DNA of 64,000 nt from Oxalobacteraceae bacterium OTU3CAMAD1 (GCA_024123915.1 CP099650.1:1426001-1490000), one strand, 5' to 3'; shown: positions 11,328 to 20,400, numbered from the stretch's first letter. Notes: generated by a model not told the origin, from the sequence alone. Program-made: numbers and translations.

Positions 11328-12361
11328 GCGGCGGGATGGAAGCGCCGCCGCCCGGGCCGGTGCCGGCCCGCTATTTCGACGGCAAGAGCTCGCGCCTGCA
11401 CCGGGTGACGCTGGAGGTGCGCGACGGCGTGGCGCGGCTGGCCGGCGACGTCGAGCGCGAGGCCCCGCTGGCCGCCTTGCGGGTGTCGGAGCGCAGCCGC
11501 CACGCCGCGCGCAAGGTCACGTTCGCCGACGGCGCCTGGCTGGAGGTCGACGACGCGGACGCGTTCGCGCGGCTGCTGGCGCAAACCGGCCACCGGGACG
11601 GCGCGGTGGTGCGCTGGCAAAACAGCTGGCGCGCCGCGCTGGGGGCGCTGGCCACCACCGTGGTGGTGCTGGTGGCCGGCTATGTGTACGTGCTGCCGGC
11701 GGCGGCCGGCTGGATCGCGCAAGCGGTGCCGCAGCGCGTCGAGCGCCAGCTGGGGCAGGGCGTGTTGCAGATACTCGATGGCCGGATGCTGGGGCCGACG
11801 CGGCTGACGGCGGCGCGCCAGGAGCAGTTGCGGCGGCAGTTCGCGGCGATGACCGCGCCCGAGGCGGAGGCGCCGTCGTGGCGGCTGGTGTTTCGCAGCA
11901 GCCGCGTCGGCCCGAACGCCTTCGCGCTGCCGTCCGGCGACATCGTCATGACCGACGAGCTGGTCGCGCTGCTGGGCGACGACCAGGCGGTGATGGGCGT
12001 GCTGGCGCATGAGCTGGGTCATTTGCACCGGCGCCACCTGACGCGGCGCATCGTCCAAAGCTCGGCCGTCGCGGCCACCACCTGGCTGGTGTTCGGCGAC
12101 ATCTCCTCGATCATGACGACCCTGCCCACGCTTGTGCTGGACATGAAGTACTCGCGCGACGCCGAGTACGAGGCCGACGATTACGCGGTGGCCATGTTGC
12201 GCCATAACCGCATCGACCCGTCGCATCTGGCGGCGGCGTTCGCCAAGCTGGACAAGGAGGACGGCGACGCCGCCGCCACGCCTTCCCCCTATCTGTCCAG
12301 CCATCCCGCCAGCGCCGAACGCATCGCGCGCATCCGCGCGTCCCGGGCCGGCGCACCGTAA
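11324..12361 (+). CDS. M48-family membrane-anchored metallopeptidase
   Basis: A zinc metalloprotease of about 345 residues. One transmembrane segment lies near residues 105-125, after an N-terminal domain of about 100 residues. The zinc-binding HELGH begins at H229 and the third ligand is E283 in EYEADDYAV. The frame is open far upstream, but the sequence there is a shadow of the yjgN-type gene. The GTG at 11324 overlaps the upstream stop as GTGA, favouring translational coupling; ATG 11336 is the alternative. Neither has a strong ribosome binding site. Related proteins act in envelope protein quality control, which is a likely but unproven role here. Confidence 0.88.
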   Translation: MSGGMEAPPPGPVPARYFDGKSSRLHRVTLEVRDGVARLAGDVEREAPLAALRVSERSRHAARKVTFADGAWLEVDDADAFARLLAQTGHRDGAVVRWQNSWRAALGALATTVVVLVAGYVYVLPAAAGWIAQAVPQRVERQLGQGVLQILDGRMLGPTRLTAARQEQLRRQFAAMTAPEAEAPSWRLVFRSSRVGPNAFALPSGDIVMTDELVALLGDDQAVMGVLAHELGHLHRRHLTRRIVQSSAVAATTWLVFGDISSIMTTLPTLVLDMKYSRDAEYEADDYAVAMLRHNRIDPSHLAAAFAKLDKEDGDAAATPSPYLSSHPASAERIARIRASRAGAP

Positions 12362-12542
12362 AGCATGATTTCGCGCAATGCCGGCCTAGTTTCCCCAAGG
12401 TATATATTACCGTTGGTGTAGACGTCGCCGGCATCGCGGCCAGGGCCGCCGCAAGGCGATAGGCAAGCGAACCGTAGCTTGGTATGATCGAAACACCATA
12501 ACGCGGCCGCCGGCCAGGACACTATCTATATAGGAGAAACGG

Positions 12543-13529
12543 ATGAAACGGAAATCGATCAACGGGATGTTGGCGGCAGGCGTGGCGGTGGGCTTACTGA
12601 TGGGCGCCGGCGTCGCCCGCGCGCAGGACGTGGTCCGGCTGGGCAACCTGAAGTTCGCCCACTACGGCGCCGTCTCCTATATAAAAGAGATCGCGCCCAA
12701 GTGCGGCATCAAGGTCGAGGAGCATATCTTCGCCAAGGGGCTGGACGTGATGCAGGCCATCATCGCCGGCGAGCTCGACATCGGCACCACGGCCTCGGAG
12801 GCGGCCATCTCCGGCCGCGCCGGCGGCGCGCCGATCTACGTGGTGGCCGGCTTCGCCAAGGGCGGGGCGCGGCTGGTCGGGCGCACCGACCTGAACCTGA
12901 AAACCGTCAAGGACCTCAAGGGCAAGCGGGTCGGCGTCACGCGCGGCGGCATCCAGGAGGTGCTGCTGCTGGCCGAGCTGCAAAAGAACGGCATGACGTT
13001 CGCCGACCAGCCGGGCAAGGACGTGCAACTGGTGTTCCTGGCTTACGCCGACCTGAATCAGGCCCTCTTGGGTAAGAACATCGACGCCATGATGCAGTCC
13101 GAGCCGCAATCCTCGCAGGCCATCAACAAGGGCTTCGGCACCGAGATGATCAAGCCCTACGACACGCCGATCGGCGAGCCGGTGCGCACCATGGTCATGA
13201 CCGAGAAGTTCTACAAGGAGCGCCGGCCGGTGGCCGAGAAGTTCATGAACTGCTTCGTGCAGGCGACCAAGAGCTTCATCGAGAACAAGGCGCTGGCCGA
13301 GAAGTACGTGCGCGAGGTGGTGTTCAAGGGCCAGATCACCAAGGACGATTTCGACGACGCCATCGGCAATTCGCCGTACAGCTACGACATCACGCCCGAG
13401 CATATCCAGATCACCACCGACGTCATGGTCAAGACGGGCGTCGGCCGCATGAGCAAACCGCCGCTGGCCAAGGAATGGGTCAAGACCGACCTGCTCGACG
13501 CGGCCAAGAAGAACCTGGGCGTGAAGTAA
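12543..13529 (+). CDS. NitT/TauT-type ABC transporter substrate-binding protein
   Basis: A 328-residue periplasmic binding protein. The signal peptide ends at VARAQ near residue 28, preceded by AGGAG before the ATG. The body resembles the SsuA/TauA/NMT1 group, with the phrases IIAGELDIGTTASEAAIS and DLKGKRVGVTRGG. It is the first gene of a three-gene operon with a permease (directly abutting) and an ATPase. No sulfonate, nitrate or thiamine gene lies beside it, so the ligand (sulfonate, pyrimidine precursor, nitrile or another) is not determined. Confidence 0.88.
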   Translation: MKRKSINGMLAAGVAVGLLMGAGVARAQDVVRLGNLKFAHYGAVSYIKEIAPKCGIKVEEHIFAKGLDVMQAIIAGELDIGTTASEAAISGRAGGAPIYVVAGFAKGGARLVGRTDLNLKTVKDLKGKRVGVTRGGIQEVLLLAELQKNGMTFADQPGKDVQLVFLAYADLNQALLGKNIDAMMQSEPQSSQAINKGFGTEMIKPYDTPIGEPVRTMVMTEKFYKERRPVAEKFMNCFVQATKSFIENKALAEKYVREVVFKGQITKDDFDDAIGNSPYSYDITPEHIQITTDVMVKTGVGRMSKPPLAKEWVKTDLLDAAKKNLGVK

Positions 13530-14360
13530 ATGGCCGCCGGCTCGAAGTCCTCGTGGCGGCAGGCCGCCGTCGGCATGGTGGTGCCGGCCCTGGTCATCGC
13601 GCTGTGGCAGGCGGTGGCGATGCTTGGATGGGTCAATCCGCAGGTGCTGCCGTCGCCGCTGGCGGTGGTGGAAAAGTGGATCGCCTACCTGCTGCCGCTG
13701 CAGCCCTACGACCCGGCCGCCGAGAGCTGGCTGTCGTGGGCCGTCTCCGGCGAACTGATCACCGATTCGATCGGCAGCCTGTATCGGGTGGTGGTGGGTT
13801 TCGTCATCGGCGCCGGGCTGGCGCTGCCGATCGGACTGGCCATGGGCGCCAACCCGCGCGTGTACGACTGGCTCAATCCCCTGGTGCAGCTGCTGCGGCC
13901 CATCCCGCCGATCGCCTACATCCCGCTGTCGATCCTGTGGTTCGGGCTCGGTAATCCGCCGGCCGTGTTCCTGATCGCGCTGGGCGCCTTCTTCCCGGTG
14001 CTGATGAACACCATCGCCGGCGTGCGCCAGGTCGACGGCATCTACCTGCGCGCGGCGCGCAACCTGGGCGCCACCGGCGGCACCATGTTCCTGCGCGTGA
14101 TCCTGCCGGCCGCGGTGCCATATATATTGTCCGGCGTGCGGATCGGCATCGGCACCGCCTTCATCGTGGTGATCGTCTCCGAGATGATCGCCGTGAACAA
14201 CGGCCTCGGTTTCCGCATCCTCGAGGCGCGCGAGTACTTCTGGTCCGACAAAATCATCGCCGGCATGATCAGCATCGGCTTGATCGGCCTGGCCATCGAC
14301 GTCGGCATGAACAAGCTGAATAACCACCTGCTGCGCTGGCACCGCGGATTGGAGAACTAA
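13530..14360 (+). CDS. NitT/TauT-type ABC transporter permease
   Basis: A 276-residue inner-membrane permease with about six transmembrane segments and the BPD_transp_1 cytoplasmic loop motif, here YLRAARNLGATGGTMFLRVILP. The ATG directly follows the stop of the binding-protein gene, and its own stop overlaps the ATPase start as TAATG. It would form the membrane channel with the proteins encoded on either side. Confidence 0.92.
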   Translation: MAAGSKSSWRQAAVGMVVPALVIALWQAVAMLGWVNPQVLPSPLAVVEKWIAYLLPLQPYDPAAESWLSWAVSGELITDSIGSLYRVVVGFVIGAGLALPIGLAMGANPRVYDWLNPLVQLLRPIPPIAYIPLSILWFGLGNPPAVFLIALGAFFPVLMNTIAGVRQVDGIYLRAARNLGATGGTMFLRVILPAAVPYILSGVRIGIGTAFIVVIVSEMIAVNNGLGFRILEAREYFWSDKIIAGMISIGLIGLAIDVGMNKLNNHLLRWHRGLEN

Positions 14361-15157
14361 TGAGCGCTACCCATATCGTGGTATCGAATGTCAGCAAGGT
14401 GTTCCAGACCGCCGACCGCGAACTGGTGGCGCTCAAGGACATCAACCTGGAGATCCCGCAGGGGCAGTTCGTGTGCCTGCTGGGGCCTTCCGGCTGCGGC
14501 AAATCCACCTTGCTCAACGCGGTGGCGGGCTTCGCGCCGCCGACGTCGGGCACCATCACCGCCGACGGCAAGCTGGTGACCGGTCCGGGACCGGAGCGTG
14601 GCATGGTGTTCCAGGAGTACGCGCTGTTCCCGTGGATGACGGTGGCCGACAACGTCGCCTTCGGCCTGGAGATCAAGGGCATGGCCAAGGGCGAGATCAA
14701 CGCCGTCGTCGACAAGCTGCTCGGCATGCTGTCCTTGCAGGACTTCCGCAGCCGCTTTCCCAAGGACCTGTCGGGCGGCATGCGCCAGCGCGTCGCCATC
14801 GCCCGCGTGCTGGCGCTGGACTCGCCGATCATGCTGATGGACGAGCCGTTCGGCGCCCTGGACGCGCTGACCCGCCGCAACCTGCAGGACGAGCTGCTGC
14901 GCATCTGGTCCGAACTGAAAAAGACCATCATCTTCGTCACCCACAGTATCGAAGAGGCGATCTACCTGGCCGACCGCATCGTCGTCATGACCTACCGGCC
15001 CGGCACCGTCAAGCGCGACCTGATCGTCGACCTGCCGCGCATGCGCGATCCGGCCGCCGCCGAATTCAACGCCCTGAAGCGCGAACTGGGGCAGCTGGTC
15101 ATGGAGGAACAGCAGCGCCACCACAACGACGAATTGCGGATGGCAGCCGTCGACTGA
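14360..15157 (+). CDS. NitT/TauT-type ABC transporter ATPase
   Basis: A 265-residue ATPase subunit. Walker A is GPSGCGKST near residues 43-51, the Q-loop lies in VFQEYALFPWMTV, the ABC signature is LSGGMRQRVAIAR, and Walker B is IMLMDEPFGALD followed by a switch histidine in FVTHSIEEA. These are the features of SsuB/TauB proteins. It is the last gene of the 12543-15157 operon and energises that importer. Confidence 0.94.
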   Translation: MSATHIVVSNVSKVFQTADRELVALKDINLEIPQGQFVCLLGPSGCGKSTLLNAVAGFAPPTSGTITADGKLVTGPGPERGMVFQEYALFPWMTVADNVAFGLEIKGMAKGEINAVVDKLLGMLSLQDFRSRFPKDLSGGMRQRVAIARVLALDSPIMLMDEPFGALDALTRRNLQDELLRIWSELKKTIIFVTHSIEEAIYLADRIVVMTYRPGTVKRDLIVDLPRMRDPAAAEFNALKRELGQLVMEEQQRHHNDELRMAAVD

Positions 15158-15179
15158 GCGATGGTGTAAACTGCGGACC

Positions 15180-15983
15180 ATGCAGACCTACTTGTTCATC
15201 GCAGCCATCGCGCTGTACATCCTGTGCGCCGCCCTGCCATCGCGCCGCGCCGGCCTGATTTCGGCCGTGACGGTGGCCGCCTGGACGCTGCACGGCGCCG
15301 GCCTGTGGCTGGAGGTGGCGGCCGCCGGCTCGCTGCGGATCGGTTTCGCGGCCATGCTGTCGTCGGCCTTGTGGGTATCGGTGGCGGCCTACTGGCTGGA
15401 AAACCGCAATTTCAGCCTGGACGGCATGCGCCGCCTGGTCATGCCCAGCGCCGCCGTCGCCGCCGCGCTGCAGGCCGTCTTCCCCGGCAACCTGATCCCG
15501 CTGGAGGGCAAAACCTCGCTGTTCGGCTGGCATATCGCCATCGCCACCATGGCCTACAGCACCCTGACCATCGCCGCCTTCCACGCCGTGCTGATGGCGT
15601 TGCAGGAGGCGCGGCTGCACGCCGCCACCGACCGCAAAAGCTTCCTGTCCGGCGCGCTGGACCAATTGCCGGCGCTGCTGACGATGGAGAAGCTGCTGTT
15701 CCGCATGATAGGCTTCGGCTTCGCGCTATTGAGTTTGACGGTGTTGTCGGGCATCGTGTTTTCGGAACAATTGTTCGGCCAGGCGCTCAAATGGGACCAC
15801 AAGTCGGCGTTTACGCTACTGTCATGGATGTTGTTCGCCGCGCTGCTGGCCGGCCGGCGCTTCCGCGGCTGGCGCGGCAAGACGGCGCTGAGCTTCACCC
15901 TGGCCGGATTTGCGACGTTGTTGCTGGCGTATGTCGGCAGCCGTTTTGTGTTTGAAGTGGTTTTGCATAAAGGATGGGCATGA
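15180..15983 (+). CDS. ypjD: YpjD/CcsA-like inner-membrane protein
   Basis: A 267-residue protein with about eight transmembrane segments, from the cytochrome c assembly (CcsA/HemX/YpjD) superfamily. The conserved core reads WDHKSAFTLLSWMLFAALL, the YpjD form of the family's tryptophan-rich region. No other cytochrome c maturation gene is near, so a role in heme handling is family-based inference. Its stop overlaps the start of the next small gene. Confidence 0.85.
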   Translation: MQTYLFIAAIALYILCAALPSRRAGLISAVTVAAWTLHGAGLWLEVAAAGSLRIGFAAMLSSALWVSVAAYWLENRNFSLDGMRRLVMPSAAVAAALQAVFPGNLIPLEGKTSLFGWHIAIATMAYSTLTIAAFHAVLMALQEARLHAATDRKSFLSGALDQLPALLTMEKLLFRMIGFGFALLSLTVLSGIVFSEQLFGQALKWDHKSAFTLLSWMLFAALLAGRRFRGWRGKTALSFTLAGFATLLLAYVGSRFVFEVVLHKGWA

Positions 15984-16312
15984 GCCGTATTTTGTTTTGG
16001 CTGGGACTGATTTTCCTGGTGATCTTCGCGATCCGCAGCAAAATCCGCAGCGCGCAAAAGCGCAACCAGCAGCAGTTCCGCCAACCGCCGCCGAACCAGG
16101 AGGTGCCGCCGGGCGCACCTGGCGCGGGTCAAACCGGCGGTCAGACCGGCGGTCAGACTATATATAAAGCGCGCACCGAAAAAGCGCTGGCCGACGCCGA
16201 GACGATGCTCGAATGCGCCAAGTGCGGCATTTTCTTCCCCGCCTCGGAGGCGGTCCACGCCAACGGCCGCGATTACTGCTGCGCGGCGCACGCCGCCGCG
16301 CCGGCCGCCTAA
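15980..16312 (+). CDS. Small membrane-anchored PP0621-like protein with Cys-rich end
   Basis: A 110-residue protein: an N-terminal transmembrane helix (ILFWLGLIFLVIFAI), a Gln/Pro/Gly-rich linker and a C-terminal putative metal-binding motif, CAKCG followed by CCAAH. I chose ATG 15980, which overlaps the ypjD stop as ATGA and has AAAGGA 6 bases upstream; ATG 15974 is too close to that site. The linker holds a 12-bp tandem duplication (16133-16156) coding GGQT repeats. The function is unknown. The position just before pilS is common for such proteins in betaproteobacteria. Confidence 0.8.
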   Translation: MSRILFWLGLIFLVIFAIRSKIRSAQKRNQQQFRQPPPNQEVPPGAPGAGQTGGQTGGQTIYKARTEKALADAETMLECAKCGIFFPASEAVHANGRDYCCAAHAAAPAA

Positions 16313-16321
16313 GGCCACCGG

Positions 16322-18019
16322 GTGGTCGCGCGCCTGCAAGCCCTGTCGGCTGAATCGCGCGCCACCTTCTGGCGGTCGCTGCAAACGCTCAACGCCACGC
16401 GCGTGGTCATCGCGCTGGTGCTGCTGGTCTACCTGAGTTTCGACAGCCGGGGCCTGCGCGCCGCCGGCGAATATCCCTACCTGCCGATTTGCCTGGCCTA
16501 TCTGGGCCTGGCGATCGCCTTCGCGCTGACGGCCGTATATTGGCGCCGCCGCTTCCTGCTGCAACTGCTGTCGCAGATCGCCTGCGACCTGGCCATCATC
16601 TCGCTGCTGTACCTCGCCGGCGGCGGGGTGCGCAGCGGCCTGGCCATCCTGTATCTGTTCCCGCTGGCCGGTTCGGCCATCCTCTCGCCGCTGGTGCTGG
16701 CGCTGTTCTGCACCGCGCTGGTGGCGCTGTTCATGCTGGGCGAGAGCGTGTGGCAGCTGCTGGCGATGGAAAGCCAGCACGGCCTGCTGCAATCGGGCCT
16801 GTACGGCGCCGCCTTCTTCGCCGCCGTGCTGGTGGTCAACCGCATGGCCGGAAAATTGATCGGCCAGGAGGAGCTGGCGATCCAGCGCGGTGTCGAAATC
16901 AACGTGCAGCAGGCGGTCAACCGCCTGGTGATGGCCAACATCGGCGACGGCATCCTGGTGGTCGATCCGGACGGGCGGGTTTCGGCCGGCAATCCGGCGG
17001 CGCGGCAGATGCTCGGACTCGTGGGCCCGGACCTGAACTTCAAGCTGTCGGCGGCCGCGCCGCTGGCGCCGTTGGCGCAGGCGTACGCCGAATGGCGCGA
17101 CGATCCCGCGCGCAGCACCGTGTTCGTCACCATCAAGCCATTCAGCGACGCCGCGCTGCAAGGGGTGACCGCCGCCTGGAGCGCGCGCCGCGACCTGTCG
17201 GCGCACCTCAAGGTGCGCTTCGCGGCGGTCGACACCTCTTCCTCCTCCGGCGTGGGCTTCGAGCGCAGCGTAATTTTTTTGCAGGACGTGACGGGCATCG
17301 AAAATCAGGCGCAGCAACTGAAGCTGGCGTCGATGGGGCGCCTGACGGCCAGCATCGCCCACGAGGTGCGCAATCCGCTGTCGGCCATCGGCCACGCCAC
17401 CGCGCTGCTGGGGGAGGACCTGGACAGCACCGTGCATCTGCGGCTGCTCAAGATCGTCGGCGACAACGTGGCGCGCGTCAACCGCATGGTCGAGGACATC
17501 CTGCAGCTGTCGCGCAAGGTGCAGCCGAATAACGAGCCGCTGGCGCTGGACGGCTTCCTGGCCGAATTGCGGTCGGAATTCATCAACAACCACGGCCTGC
17601 CGTCGGACATCGTCGGCCTGTCGGTGGCGCCGCGGACGATGGTGCGCTTCGATCCGCTGCACCTGCGCGAGGTGGTGCTTAATCTTTTAAACAACGCCGT
17701 GCGCTATGCCAGCGGCGGGCCGCAATCGATCCGCGTCGACCTGCTCACGCATCCGCACCACGCCCAGCGCATGGAACTGCATGTGCAGGACGACGGTCCC
17801 GGCATCTCGCCGGAGGTGCGGGCCCACCTGTTCGAGCCGTTTTACACCACATCGAGCAAAGGCACGGGCCTGGGGCTGTATCTGGCGCGCGAATTGTGTT
17901 TGAATAACGAGGCCCGGCTCGATTACGAATACCGTTTCGATAGCCGCGACAGCGCCGATGGCGGCCGCCGCTCCAGCGGACGCTTTGTGATCACCTTCGC
18001 CCAACCGGCGCAAAAATAA
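16322..18019 (+). CDS. pilS: Type IV pilus two-component sensor kinase PilS
   Basis: A 565-residue membrane histidine kinase that with PilR controls sigma-54-dependent pilin transcription. The first 190 residues hold about six transmembrane segments, followed by a PAS domain (about 200-320), a HisKA domain with phospho-acceptor H347 in SIAHEVRNPLSA, and an ATPase domain with NNAVRYA, DDGPGI and GTGLGLYLA. The start is GTG 16322, with AAGG about 6 bases upstream, ten bases after the previous stop. The pilR gene follows after 14 bases. No pilA gene is in the window. Confidence 0.94.
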   Translation: MVARLQALSAESRATFWRSLQTLNATRVVIALVLLVYLSFDSRGLRAAGEYPYLPICLAYLGLAIAFALTAVYWRRRFLLQLLSQIACDLAIISLLYLAGGGVRSGLAILYLFPLAGSAILSPLVLALFCTALVALFMLGESVWQLLAMESQHGLLQSGLYGAAFFAAVLVVNRMAGKLIGQEELAIQRGVEINVQQAVNRLVMANIGDGILVVDPDGRVSAGNPAARQMLGLVGPDLNFKLSAAAPLAPLAQAYAEWRDDPARSTVFVTIKPFSDAALQGVTAAWSARRDLSAHLKVRFAAVDTSSSSGVGFERSVIFLQDVTGIENQAQQLKLASMGRLTASIAHEVRNPLSAIGHATALLGEDLDSTVHLRLLKIVGDNVARVNRMVEDILQLSRKVQPNNEPLALDGFLAELRSEFINNHGLPSDIVGLSVAPRTMVRFDPLHLREVVLNLLNNAVRYASGGPQSIRVDLLTHPHHAQRMELHVQDDGPGISPEVRAHLFEPFYTTSSKGTGLGLYLARELCLNNEARLDYEYRFDSRDSADGGRRSSGRFVITFAQPAQK

Positions 18020-18033
18020 GAAGAGGCAGTGCC

Positions 18034-19500
18034 ATGAGCGAGCGTTCTCCCCGCGTGCTGGTGGTCGACGATGAAGCCGACCTGCGCGAATTGCTGGAAC
18101 TGACCTTGGTGAAAATGGGACTGGACGTCGACAGCGCCGCCACCCTGGCGGAGGCGCGCGCGCTGCTGGCGGGCGCCGAGCGCGAATATCAGCTGGTGCT
18201 GACCGACATGCGCCTGCCCGACGGCCTGGGTCTGGAGCTGGTGCGCGAAGTGAGCGCCGCCCACAAGAACACGCCGATCGCGGTGGTGACGGCCTTCGGC
18301 AGCGCCGACAACGCGGTCGTCGCGCTCAAGGCCGGCGCCTTCGATTACATCTCCAAGCCGGTGGCGCTGGACCAATTGCGCCTGATGGTGCGCTCGGCCT
18401 TGCGCCTGAACGTGCCGCCGCCGGCCGGGCTGACGGCCAGCGAGGCGCCGATAGCCAGCCGCCTGAAGGGCGATTCGGCGGTGATCCAGTCGTTGCGCGC
18501 GCAGATCGCCAGGCTGGCGCGGTCGATGGCGCCGATCGCCATCCACGGCGAATCGGGCAGCGGCAAGGAGCTGGCGGCGCGCGAAATCCACGCGCAAAGC
18601 TCGCGCGCGAGCAAACCCTTCATCGCCGTCAACTGCGGCGCCATTCCGGAGGCGCTGATGGAGGCCGAGTTTTTCGGCTACCGCAAGGGCGCCTTCACCG
18701 GCGCCGCCGATGACCGGGACGGCTTTTTCCAGGCGGCCAACGGCGGCACCCTGATGCTCGACGAGGTGGCGGACCTGCCGCTGGCGATGCAGGTCAAGCT
18801 GCTGCGGGCGATCCAGGAGCGGCGCGTGCGCAAGATTGGCGCAACCGCCGAGGAGCCGGTCGATGTGCGTATTATTAGTGCGACCCATAAGGACCTGGCG
18901 CAGTGCGTGGAGCAGGGCAGTTTTCGCCAGGATCTGTTTTACCGCCTGAACGTGATCGAACTGGGTCTGCCGCCGCTGCGCGAGCGGCTCGACGATCTGG
19001 GCGTGCTGACCGGCGCGATACTCGAGCGGCTCGGCACATCCGAGCACAGGGCGGCGCTGGGGGAGGGCGTGCTCGATGCGCTGCGCGGCTATTCCTTCCC
19101 CGGCAATGTGCGCGAGCTGGAAAACATCCTGGAACGGGCGCTGGCCTTCGCCAACGACGGCGTGATCGAGGTGGCCGACTTGGCGCTCAAGGGCGCGCGG
19201 AGCGCCGAGTTGGCGGGACCGATGCCGTCGCCGACGCCGGCGCCGATGTGGATACCGCTGCCGAATATCCCGGCGCAGTCGGACGCCGTGGCGCCGCCGC
19301 CCATGCCGGCGCCGCCGCTGCCGGAGCCGCTGCCCGCCAGCCTGCCCGACTACCTGAACCAGATCGAACGCGACATTATCCTGCGCGCGCTGACGCAAAC
19401 GCAGTTCAACCGCACGCAGGCCGCGCAGCTGCTGGGCATCAGCTTTCGCCAGTTGCGTTATCAAATGCAGAAGCTGAACATCCAGGAGCCGGAGGCGTGA
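18034..19500 (+). CDS. pilR: Type IV pilus response regulator PilR
   Basis: A 488-residue NtrC-type activator of sigma-54 promoters, chiefly that of pilin. It has a receiver domain with phospho-acceptor D58 in TDMRLPDG, an AAA+ domain with Walker A GESGSGKE at 172-179 and the sigma-54-contacting GAFTGA loop, then a Pro-rich linker. The Fis-type helix-turn-helix lies at the C-terminus (NRTQAAQLLGISFRQLRYQM). It lies directly after pilS, its likely cognate kinase. The ampD start overlaps its stop codon. Confidence 0.95.
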   Translation: MSERSPRVLVVDDEADLRELLELTLVKMGLDVDSAATLAEARALLAGAEREYQLVLTDMRLPDGLGLELVREVSAAHKNTPIAVVTAFGSADNAVVALKAGAFDYISKPVALDQLRLMVRSALRLNVPPPAGLTASEAPIASRLKGDSAVIQSLRAQIARLARSMAPIAIHGESGSGKELAAREIHAQSSRASKPFIAVNCGAIPEALMEAEFFGYRKGAFTGAADDRDGFFQAANGGTLMLDEVADLPLAMQVKLLRAIQERRVRKIGATAEEPVDVRIISATHKDLAQCVEQGSFRQDLFYRLNVIELGLPPLRERLDDLGVLTGAILERLGTSEHRAALGEGVLDALRGYSFPGNVRELENILERALAFANDGVIEVADLALKGARSAELAGPMPSPTPAPMWIPLPNIPAQSDAVAPPPMPAPPLPEPLPASLPDYLNQIERDIILRALTQTQFNRTQAAQLLGISFRQLRYQMQKLNIQEPEA

Positions 19501-20126
19501 AGGACAGCATTCGCATCGGCGCGGACGGCTGGTGGCCGGCGGCGATCCGCTACGACAGCCCGAACTTCGACTGCCGTCCCGACCCGGCCGACATCACGCT
19601 GCTGGTGATCCACAATATCAGCCTGCCGGGCGGCTGTTTCGGCGGTCCCCACGTCTCCGACCTGTTTACCGGCCGGGTGGACTATAATGCTGACCCTTCG
19701 TTCGCGGACCTGCGCGGGCTGAAGGTGTCGAGCCATTTTTTTGTCCGCCGCGACGGCCGGGTGATCCAGTACGTCTCGGCCAACGACCGCGCGTGGCACG
19801 CCGGCACGTCGTCGTTTCGCGGCCGCGAAAAATGTAACGACTACTCGGTCGGCATCGAGCTCGAAGGCAGCGACGACACGCCGTTCGAGCCGGCGCAGTA
19901 CGCGGCGCTGGCGGCGCTGACCGAGGCGCTGGCGCAGCGCTATCCGCTGACCGACGTGCAGGGCCACGAGGACATCGCGCCGGGCCGCAAAACGGACCCC
20001 GGACCGTTGTTCGATTGGAACTTTTATGTTAAAAGTTGCCGGAAATTCTGTGAAGAAATCCGGATCTCGGAAGCCGGGTTAGTGGGCGCTAGCGCTGTAT
20101 TGCGCTTTGTAAAAGGCGTTCTGTAA
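19497..20126 (+). CDS. ampD: 1,6-anhydro-N-acetylmuramyl-L-alanine amidase AmpD
   Basis: A 209-residue cytoplasmic zinc amidase of peptidoglycan recycling; it cleaves the stem peptide from anhydro-muropeptides. Zinc ligands by family comparison are H39 (VIHNIS), H157 (GHEDIAPGRK) and D167 (TDPGP). The start is GTG 19497, overlapping the pilR stop, with AGGAG 8 bases upstream. The long upstream extension of the frame is a shadow of pilR. About 30 residues follow the usual family end near FDWNFY; this tail (CRKFCEEIRIS onward) is unusual. Confidence 0.93.
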   Translation: MKDSIRIGADGWWPAAIRYDSPNFDCRPDPADITLLVIHNISLPGGCFGGPHVSDLFTGRVDYNADPSFADLRGLKVSSHFFVRRDGRVIQYVSANDRAWHAGTSSFRGREKCNDYSVGIELEGSDDTPFEPAQYAALAALTEALAQRYPLTDVQGHEDIAPGRKTDPGPLFDWNFYVKSCRKFCEEIRISEAGLVGASAVLRFVKGVL

Positions 20127-20165
20127 AGTCAACTGAAAAAATGGCGGAAACGTAAAAATTTCCCC

Positions 20166-20194
20166 TTGTATTAGCCCCATCGGAACACTACAAT
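20166..20194 (+). promoter_or_regulatory. nrdA promoter
   Basis: TTGTAT (20166-20171) and TACAAT (20189-20194) are separated by 17 bases. The -10 matches 5 of 6 consensus positions and lies inside the first NrdR-type box, so repressor binding would cover it. Confidence 0.65.
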
Positions 20195-20200
20195 CAGTGG
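20185..20200. promoter_or_regulatory. NrdR box 1
   Basis: ACACTACAATCAGTGG resembles the NrdR box consensus (ACACWATATATWGTGT type). It overlaps the -10 hexamer. Its centre lies 31 bp from that of box 2, about three helical turns, which is the usual spacing of paired NrdR boxes. Confidence 0.7.
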
Positions 20201-20215
20201 ATCGGTTCTTCGCAA

Positions 20216-20231
20216 TCACTAGATATAGTAG
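20216..20231. promoter_or_regulatory. NrdR box 2
   Basis: TCACTAGATATAGTAG is close to the NrdR consensus, with the CACTA and TATAGT half-sites visible. With box 1 it should allow cooperative binding of NrdR, the ATP/dATP-sensing repressor of ribonucleotide reductase genes. The nrdR gene itself is not in the window. Confidence 0.75.
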
Positions 20232-20305
20232 TTCACATGGCACTGGTTAATCAAATCACAGCAAGTCCCTGGACCAACTCACCACCCTTATTAAAGTAGT
20301 TTAAC

Positions 20306-20338
20306 CAGCCAGGCAGGTGTGGCTGATCGCTTTTTTTT
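20306..20338 (+). terminator. Terminator-like hairpin in the nrdA leader
   Basis: CAGCCA (20306-20311) pairs with TGGCTG (20320-20325), and five bases later there is a run of eight T, about 60 bases before the nrdA start. The stem is short, so it may only slow or partly stop transcription. It could serve as an attenuator, but no alternative anti-terminator structure was worked out. Confidence 0.35.
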
Positions 20339-20400
20339 GGACTTTTTTTTACAAACATAGCCGCGCAGCTCTGACTGCACGCCGTTATCGGGGAGCTTAA

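Noticed and set aside
12594..14342. Open frame of 582 codons opposite the ABC binding protein and permease genes
   Set aside because: It spans two clear genes on the other strand and has no start signal or family features.
16133..16156. 12-bp tandem duplication in the small PP0621-like gene
   Set aside because: Only two copies in a low-complexity linker; too small to treat as a repeat element.
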